Of a DNA stretch of 11,715 bases, positions 7,202 through 11,715 are shown piece after piece. Both the position numbers and the translations under genes were made by a program. This DNA is from Gaiellasilicea sp035645095 (GTDB lineage: Bacteria; Actinomycetota; Thermoleophilia; Gaiellales; Gaiellaceae), in NCBI GenBank assembly GCA_035645095.1, contig DASQNG010000001.1, positions 1 to 11,715 on the forward strand, in the 5' to 3' direction. Under the pieces are notes generated by a model. It saw only the letters and a program-made list of their open reading frames with translations, was not told the origin of the DNA and ran no database searches. Position 1 is the stretch's first letter; every line of letters starts with the position of its first letter.

Positions 7202-7230
7202 TTGACTGGCGCCGCCGGAACATCGAATCT
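7202..7230 (+). promoter_or_regulatory. near-consensus promoter of the CNB-patatin gene
   Basis: TTGACT (7202-7207, 5 of 6 to TTGACA), a 17-bp spacer and GAATCT (7225-7230) make the best sigma-70-type promoter in the window. The -10 ends 7 nt before an in-frame GTG at 7238, so the transcript would be leaderless. No Shine-Dalgarno is seen before either TTG 7202 or GTG 7238. This decides the start of the downstream gene. Confidence 0.55.
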
Positions 7231-7237
7231 CACGGAC

Positions 7238-8908
7238 GTGGCCGCACGGAGCGACGTGCCTGTGGGTCGGGCCGACCGGCTCGCCGAGACGCCGCTGCTG
7301 CGGGGCGCCTCTCCCGAGGCGCTCGCGCAGCTCCTGGAGTCGGCGCGCGAGGTTCGTCTCGCCGCGCGCGAGTGGCTCTTCCACGACGGTGACGTCGGCG
7401 ACCGGCTCTTCGTCGTGCTGTCCGGACGCCTGCACGTGGTCGGGGCCGAGGGCAGGCTCCTCCGGGAGGTCGGCGCCGGCGCCGTGCTCGGCGAGCTCGG
7501 CGTTCTCACCGGCGCGCCGCGCTCCGCCTCGGCGCGGGCAGTGCGGGACAGCCGGCTGCTCGAGCTCGACGCGGGGAGCTTCACGCGCCTCGTGGCGGCG
7601 GACGGTGCCTTCGCGCTGAGCGTGGCGCGCGAGCTCGCCCGGCAGCTGCAGGCGAGCGGAGGACTCGCCCTCCCGGAGACGCGGCCGCGTGTCTTCGGCG
7701 TCCTCTCCGCCGGGGCGGGGGACGGCGCCGCCTTTGCCGCACAGCTCGAGTCGTGCCTGAGCAGGTGGGGGAGCGTCGAGACGCTGGACGGCGGGGAGGC
7801 CGAGCCGGAGCGCTACGCCGAGGTGCTCGACGCGGCCGAGTCGCGCCACGCGTACGTCCTGCTGCTCGACGGGGCAGGGGCCTGGGGCGACTTCGTGCAG
7901 CGGCAGTCCGACCGGCTCGTTCTCGTGGGTGCGGGCGAGCCGCCGGCCGGGCTCGACTCGCTGGACGCACCCGAGCTCGTACTCGTCGGCGTCGAGCCCT
8001 CGCGGGTCGCGGCGTGGCTCGACGCCGTACGGCCGCGGACGCACCACGTCGTCGCAGCCGGCTCGCCGGGCCAGGCGGCGCGGGTTGCGCGGCGGCTGAC
8101 GGCGCGGTCGCTCGGGCTCGTCCTCTCCGGCGGCGGTGCCCGCGGCTTCGCCCACGTCGGTGTCCTCGGCGCGCTCGCCGAGGCCGGCTTCGAGCTCGAC
8201 CGGGTGGGCGGCTGCAGCATGGGGTCGTTCGTGGCCGCGCTCGCGGCGCTCGGCCGCCCCGCCGACGAGATCCGCTCCCACTGCGCAGACGAGTTCGTCC
8301 GCCGCTCGCCCTTCAACGACTACACGCTGCCGCGCGTGGCGCTCATCCGCTCCCGGAAGGCGCGCGCGATGCTGGAGCGGGTGTTCGGCCCCGAGCTCGT
8401 CGAGGCGACACCTGCGTCGCTCTACACCGTCAGTGCGGACCTGTTGTCGAGCCGCGTCGTCGTCCACCGGCGCGGGCCGATCTTGGAGGCGGTCGGCGCC
8501 AGCATGTCGATCCCCGGCGTGGCGCCGCCAGTCCGGCGAGCCGGCCGACTCCTCGTCGACGGCGGCGTCCTCAACAACCTGCCGGTCGACCACATGGCCG
8601 ACACCGACGAGGGCCCGATCGTCGCGGTCGACGTGATCCGGCGGCTCGACGCAGGCGAGGACGGCGAGCCGCCGCTGCTCTCGATCGCCGAGACGCTGGC
8701 GCGGGCGACCGTGCTCGGGTCGGTGGAGCGGGCGGAGCGGAACCGGCGGCTCGCGCTCCTACTCGTGACCCCCGAGGTGGAGCGGGTGGGGCTGCGGGAG
8801 TGGTCGGCGCTGGACGCAGCCGTCGAGGCCGGCCGCGCCGCCGCGCTGCGTGCGCTCGAAGACGGCGGTGCCGAGACGCTTCGCGCCGCGCTCGACGCGC
8901 GCCACTAG
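7238..8908 (+). CDS. cyclic-nucleotide-binding domain fused to patatin-like phospholipase (NTE family)
   Basis: A 556-residue protein with three parts. Residues about 10-135 form a CRP/cNMP-binding domain whose phosphate-binding cassette is intact: GELGVLTGAPRSAS with E86 and R95, the residues that normally contact the cyclic nucleotide ribose and phosphate. Residues about 145-285 form a Rossmann-like linker (HAYVLLLDGAGAW, then DRLVLVGAGEPP) like the one between these domains in NTE-type proteins. Residues about 293-480 are the patatin lipase: oxyanion loop GGGARG (298-303), nucleophile S327 in GCSMG and catalytic D441 in VDGGVLNNLP. All catalytic residues are present, so it is probably an active serine (lyso)phospholipase gated by a cyclic nucleotide, near or on the membrane. 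Mycobacteria and animals (PNPLA6/7) have the same architecture. GTG 7238 is preferred over TTG 7202, which lies inside the -35 box. The next gene encodes a cyclase-like protein. Confidence 0.9.
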   Translation: MAARSDVPVGRADRLAETPLLRGASPEALAQLLESAREVRLAAREWLFHDGDVGDRLFVVLSGRLHVVGAEGRLLREVGAGAVLGELGVLTGAPRSASARAVRDSRLLELDAGSFTRLVAADGAFALSVARELARQLQASGGLALPETRPRVFGVLSAGAGDGAAFAAQLESCLSRWGSVETLDGGEAEPERYAEVLDAAESRHAYVLLLDGAGAWGDFVQRQSDRLVLVGAGEPPAGLDSLDAPELVLVGVEPSRVAAWLDAVRPRTHHVVAAGSPGQAARVARRLTARSLGLVLSGGGARGFAHVGVLGALAEAGFELDRVGGCSMGSFVAALAALGRPADEIRSHCADEFVRRSPFNDYTLPRVALIRSRKARAMLERVFGPELVEATPASLYTVSADLLSSRVVVHRRGPILEAVGASMSIPGVAPPVRRAGRLLVDGGVLNNLPVDHMADTDEGPIVAVDVIRRLDAGEDGEPPLLSIAETLARATVLGSVERAERNRRLALLLVTPEVERVGLREWSALDAAVEAGRAAALRALEDGGAETLRAALDARH

Positions 8909-8940
8909 AGCCGGGCCGCCTTTCCGGGAGAATGCGGGGT
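8905..8940 (+). promoter_or_regulatory. possible leaderless promoter of the cyclase-ATPase gene
   Basis: GAGAAT (8928-8933, nAnnnT) ends 7 nt before ATG 8941, the same geometry as at 6004 and 7238. The -35 is poor (CTAGAG at 17-bp spacing, overlapping the patatin stop codon). GGGAG at 8926-8930 could instead be a Shine-Dalgarno, 10 nt from the ATG, with the gene read from the upstream transcript. The whole intergenic gap is only 32 bp. Confidence 0.3.
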
Positions 8941-11715
8941 ATGCCCACAACCGACGGAGCCGCCGGCGATGCGGCGTCGATCGTCCCGTTCGTCCCGCGG
9001 CTGACGATCGAGTGGCTCCGCGACGAGCCCGACCGCCTGGCACGGGAGGTCGACGGGACGCTCGCGTTCGTCGACATCTCGGGATTCACGGCGATGTCGG
9101 AGCGCCTCGCGCGCTTCGGCAAGGCCGGTGCCGAAGAGGTCACGGGCGTGATGAACGCTGTCTTCGCCGCGCTGCTCGAGGAGGCGTACGCGTACGGGGG
9201 CGGGCTCCTGAAGTTCGGCGGCGACGCCCTCCTCCTCCTCTACGAGGGGGAAGACCACGCGTCGCGGGCGGCCGCAGCGGCTCATTCGATGCGGCGGCTG
9301 TTGCGGGCGATGGGGAAGCCGAAGACGTCGGCGGGTGCGGTGACGCTGAAGATGCACGTCGGCATCCACAGTGGGCTCCTGCACGTCTTCCTGGTGGGCG
9401 ACTCGCACCGCGAGCTGCTGATCGCGGGGCCCGAGGTGAGCCGAACGGTGGAGATGGAGGCGACGTCGGAAGCCGGCGACATCCTGCTCAGCCCGGCGAC
9501 GGCGGCGCTCCTCGACCCGAAGGCACTCGGCGAGCCGAAGGGCGGCGGCATCCTGCTGAAGGGCGCGCCCGCCGCCGAGCGAAGTCGCCGTGACCTCCCG
9601 GACGTGTCGGGTCTGCCGCTCGCAGAGGCCGTGCCGCGGCCGGTGCGCGCGGAGCTGACGGCCGGCTTGCTCGAGGGGGAGCACCGGCACGCCGCGATCG
9701 CGTTCGTCCGCTTCTCGGGGACCGACGCGCTCATCGCCGGGCGGGGACCCGCCGCGGCCGCGGCGGCGCTCGACGAGCTCGCGCGGACGGTGCAGGAGGC
9801 GGCCGACCGTTACGAGGTCACGTTCCTCGAGACCGACATCGACCGCGACGGGGGCCGGATCGTCCTCGTCGCCGGTGCGCCGCAGACGACGGGGGAGGAC
9901 GAGGAGCGGATGCTCCGCGCCGTCCGGGCTGTCCTCGACGCGCAGCCGCCGTTGCCGGTGCACGTCGGCGTCAGTCGCGGCCGCGTCTTCGCCGGTCAGG
10001 TCGGAGCCGCCTTCCGGCGCACCTACACGGTGCTCGGCGGCACCGCCGCCACGGCGGCCCGGCTGATGGCGAAAGCCGGCGAGAACCAGATCCTCGTCGC
10101 GGCCGACGTCCTCGCGAGGAACGCCGCGCCGTTCGAGACGACGGAGCTCGAGCCGTTCCGGGTGAAGGGCAAAGCCGAACCGCTACGTGCGTCGGAGCTC
10201 GGCCCGCTGCTCGAGTGGGGCGAGCCGGCGGCCTCGGCCGCTCCGGTGCGGAAGCTGCCGTTCGTCGACCGCGAGCGCGAGCGCGCCGTCCTCGGCGCCT
10301 CCGTCGTCCCGGTGCGAATGGGCTTCGGAACGTTCGTCGAGCTGATCGGCGAGCCGGGGATCGGCAAGTCGCGCCTGGCGGAGGAGCTGCAGGAGCTCTG
10401 TGCGGACATGACGACGCTCACCGTCAGCTGCGACCAGTACGCGTCGTCCACCCCGTACCGCCCGTTCCGGAACGTGCTCCGGTCGCTGCTCGGCGTCGAG
10501 CTGGAGGGCAGCCCGGAGGCGAATCTCGACACCCTCGGCGACCGGCTCGCGGATCTCGACCCCGACCTCGAGCCGTGGGCGCCGCTGCTGGCGGCTCCGC
10601 TCGACGTCGAGGTGGCGTCGACCCCCGAGGTGGACGACCTCGAGCCGGCCTTCCGGCGGGCGCGCCTGCACGGCGTCGTCGCGTCGGCGCTCGGGAACCT
10701 GCTCTCGGAGCCGACGCTGCTCCTGCTCGAGGACGTGCACTGGATGGACGAGGCGTCGTCGGAGCTGCTGCGCCACCTCGGGACGCAGCTCCCGACGAAG
10801 CCGTGGCTCGCGTGCGCGACGCGGCGGCCGATCGAGGGCGGGTTCCTCGCGGCCGAGGGCACGCCGCCACTCCCGGCGATGACGCTGCGGCTCGAGCCGC
10901 TGCCGGAGGCCGACGCGAAGACGCTCATCCAGGCCGCGGCCGGCGAGCGGCCGCTCGCGGACGAGGAGTTGGCGGCGATCTTCGAGCGTGGCGCCGGCAA
11001 CCCGCTCTTCCTGCAGGAGCTCGCCGCGGCCGACGAGTCCGGTGACGAGGGCGAAGACCTGCCCGACAACGTGCAGGCGCTCGTCGCGACGCGGATCGAC
11101 AAGCTCGCGCCGCACGACCGAGCGCTCCTCCGCTGGGCATCGGTGCTCGGGACGTCGTTCTCCGGCGTCATGATCGCCGCCGTCCTCGCGGACGATCCCG
11201 AGGCGGCGTCGGACTCCGAGGCCTGGGATCGGCTCGCCGAGTTCGTCGAGCGCGACCCCGACGTCGCCGGCGCGTTCCGCTTCCGCCACGCGCTGATCCG
11301 CGACGCCGCCTACGACGGCCTCTCGTTCCGCCGCCGCACCGAGTTGCACGCGCGGATCGCCGAGGTCGGCGAGGCGCGCTACGCCGACCGGACGCACGAG
11401 GTCGCCGAGCTCCTCTCGCTGCACTTCTCGCGGGGCGGGCGGCACGCCGAGGCCTGGCGCTACTCCGTCGTCGCCGGCGACCGGGCGCGCGAAAAGTGGG
11501 CCAACGTCGAGGCGGCGGAGTTCTACGAGCGGGCGCTCGAGGCGGCGACGTCGCTGCCCGAGCTGGACGCAGGCGACGTCGCGCCTGTCTGGGAGGCGCT
11601 CGCGGACTCCCTGCAGCTCTTGGGGAAGCTGGAGGAGGCGGCTCGCGCGTTCGCCCGGGCGCGTCGCCTGTGGCCGCGGGACGCGCCGGAGCAGGTCGGG
11701 TTGATGCACAAGGAA
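8941..11715 (+). CDS. tandem class III cyclase domains - AAA/STAND ATPase - TPR protein, soluble adenylyl cyclase-like (3' end outside window)
   Basis: The frame is open from ATG 8941 to the window edge (925 codons, no stop). Cyclase domain 1 (about 38-190) has FVDISGFT with D45 and LLKFGGDALLLLY with K91 and D95, i.e. both metal aspartates. Cyclase domain 2 (about 248-400) has lost both aspartates (R257; G305 in DGGRIVLV) but keeps YTVLGGTAATAARL with T363 and R374; the transition-state Asn is A370. A STAND-type ATPase follows: start FVDRERE (441-447), Walker A GEPGIGKS (470-477), Walker B LLLLED (593-598) then VHWMD, a possible sensor CATRR, and GNPLFLQEL (686-694). A winged-helix-like part and FRHALIRDAAYD (781-792) come next, then TPR-like helices from about 824. 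The order C1-C2-ATPase-TPR matches animal soluble adenylyl cyclase. It may make cAMP or only sense nucleotides; the missing Asn and purine-site Lys leave that open. It probably acts with the CNB-patatin next door. Confidence 0.9.
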   Translation, partial: MPTTDGAAGDAASIVPFVPRLTIEWLRDEPDRLAREVDGTLAFVDISGFTAMSERLARFGKAGAEEVTGVMNAVFAALLEEAYAYGGGLLKFGGDALLLLYEGEDHASRAAAAAHSMRRLLRAMGKPKTSAGAVTLKMHVGIHSGLLHVFLVGDSHRELLIAGPEVSRTVEMEATSEAGDILLSPATAALLDPKALGEPKGGGILLKGAPAAERSRRDLPDVSGLPLAEAVPRPVRAELTAGLLEGEHRHAAIAFVRFSGTDALIAGRGPAAAAAALDELARTVQEAADRYEVTFLETDIDRDGGRIVLVAGAPQTTGEDEERMLRAVRAVLDAQPPLPVHVGVSRGRVFAGQVGAAFRRTYTVLGGTAATAARLMAKAGENQILVAADVLARNAAPFETTELEPFRVKGKAEPLRASELGPLLEWGEPAASAAPVRKLPFVDRERERAVLGASVVPVRMGFGTFVELIGEPGIGKSRLAEELQELCADMTTLTVSCDQYASSTPYRPFRNVLRSLLGVELEGSPEANLDTLGDRLADLDPDLEPWAPLLAAPLDVEVASTPEVDDLEPAFRRARLHGVVASALGNLLSEPTLLLLEDVHWMDEASSELLRHLGTQLPTKPWLACATRRPIEGGFLAAEGTPPLPAMTLRLEPLPEADAKTLIQAAAGERPLADEELAAIFERGAGNPLFLQELAAADESGDEGEDLPDNVQALVATRIDKLAPHDRALLRWASVLGTSFSGVMIAAVLADDPEAASDSEAWDRLAEFVERDPDVAGAFRFRHALIRDAAYDGLSFRRRTELHARIAEVGEARYADRTHEVAELLSLHFSRGGRHAEAWRYSVVAGDRAREKWANVEAAEFYERALEAATSLPELDAGDVAPVWEALADSLQLLGKLEEAARAFARARRLWPRDAPEQVGLMHKE

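Noticed and set aside
5935..8593. Long - strand frames opposite the unknown and CNB-patatin genes
   Set aside because: They mirror the codon pattern of the + genes, have Arg/Ala/Pro-biased products and show no motifs.
8941..10200. Both cyclase domains being catalytically complete
   Set aside because: The second domain has R257 and G305 where metal-binding aspartates should be, so at most one composite site can work.
10023..11709. Two long - strand frames opposite the cyclase-ATPase gene (382 and 508 codons)
   Set aside because: Ser/Arg-rich or Arg/Leu-rich shadows; the + strand holds cyclase, Walker A/B and TPR motifs in one open frame.

Overview
The window is 11.7 kb of very GC-rich DNA (visibly about 70% or more G+C) from a high-GC Gram-positive-like bacterium. 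An opcA gene in a gnd-zwf-opcA cluster, many GTG starts, GTGA stop/start overlaps and a CNB-patatin gene beside a cyclase-ATPase-TPR gene all point to Actinobacteria. A deep-branching group such as Thermoleophilia is my guess from overall feel, not something the sequence proves. All eight genes lie on the + strand, coding density is close to complete, and no gap between genes exceeds about 65 bases. There are no tRNA, rRNA, CRISPR, IS or phage signatures.

Region 1 (1-2854) is an oxidative pentose phosphate cluster: the 3' end of a short-type 6-phosphogluconate dehydrogenase (gnd), a full glucose-6-phosphate dehydrogenase (zwf) and its assembly/allosteric partner OpcA. Each gene overlaps or nearly touches the next. 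Region 2 (2855-2907) is a short, strikingly AT-rich island with repeated GTAGA/TCTAC elements and a probable promoter.

Region 3 (2908-5938) is a three-gene chain joined by 4-bp GTGA overlaps: an exported Ig-like (FlgD/CHU-C-like) protein, a polytopic O-antigen ligase/polymerase-type membrane protein, and a cytoplasmic PIG-L/LmbE-type zinc deacetylase. Together they look like a small cell-surface polysaccharide cassette.

Region 4 (6004-11715) holds three separately promoted genes. The first is an unrecognised 390-residue protein with strong-looking motifs. The second is a cyclic-nucleotide-binding domain fused to a patatin/NTE-type phospholipase. The third, cut by the window end, is a large multidomain protein with tandem class III cyclase domains, an AAA/STAND ATPase and the start of a TPR region, the same domain order as animal soluble adenylyl cyclase. 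A cyclic-nucleotide-responsive lipase beside a cyclase-like protein suggests a local signalling module; this is the most interesting part of the window.

A recurring feature links the last regions. Four genes (2908, 6004, 7238, 8941) have an nAnnnT -10-like hexamer ending only 6-8 nt before the start codon and mostly lack a good Shine-Dalgarno, as expected for leaderless mRNAs. At 7202-7238 a near-consensus TTGACT-17-GAATCT promoter argues that the CNB-patatin gene starts at GTG 7238 and not at the upstream TTG.
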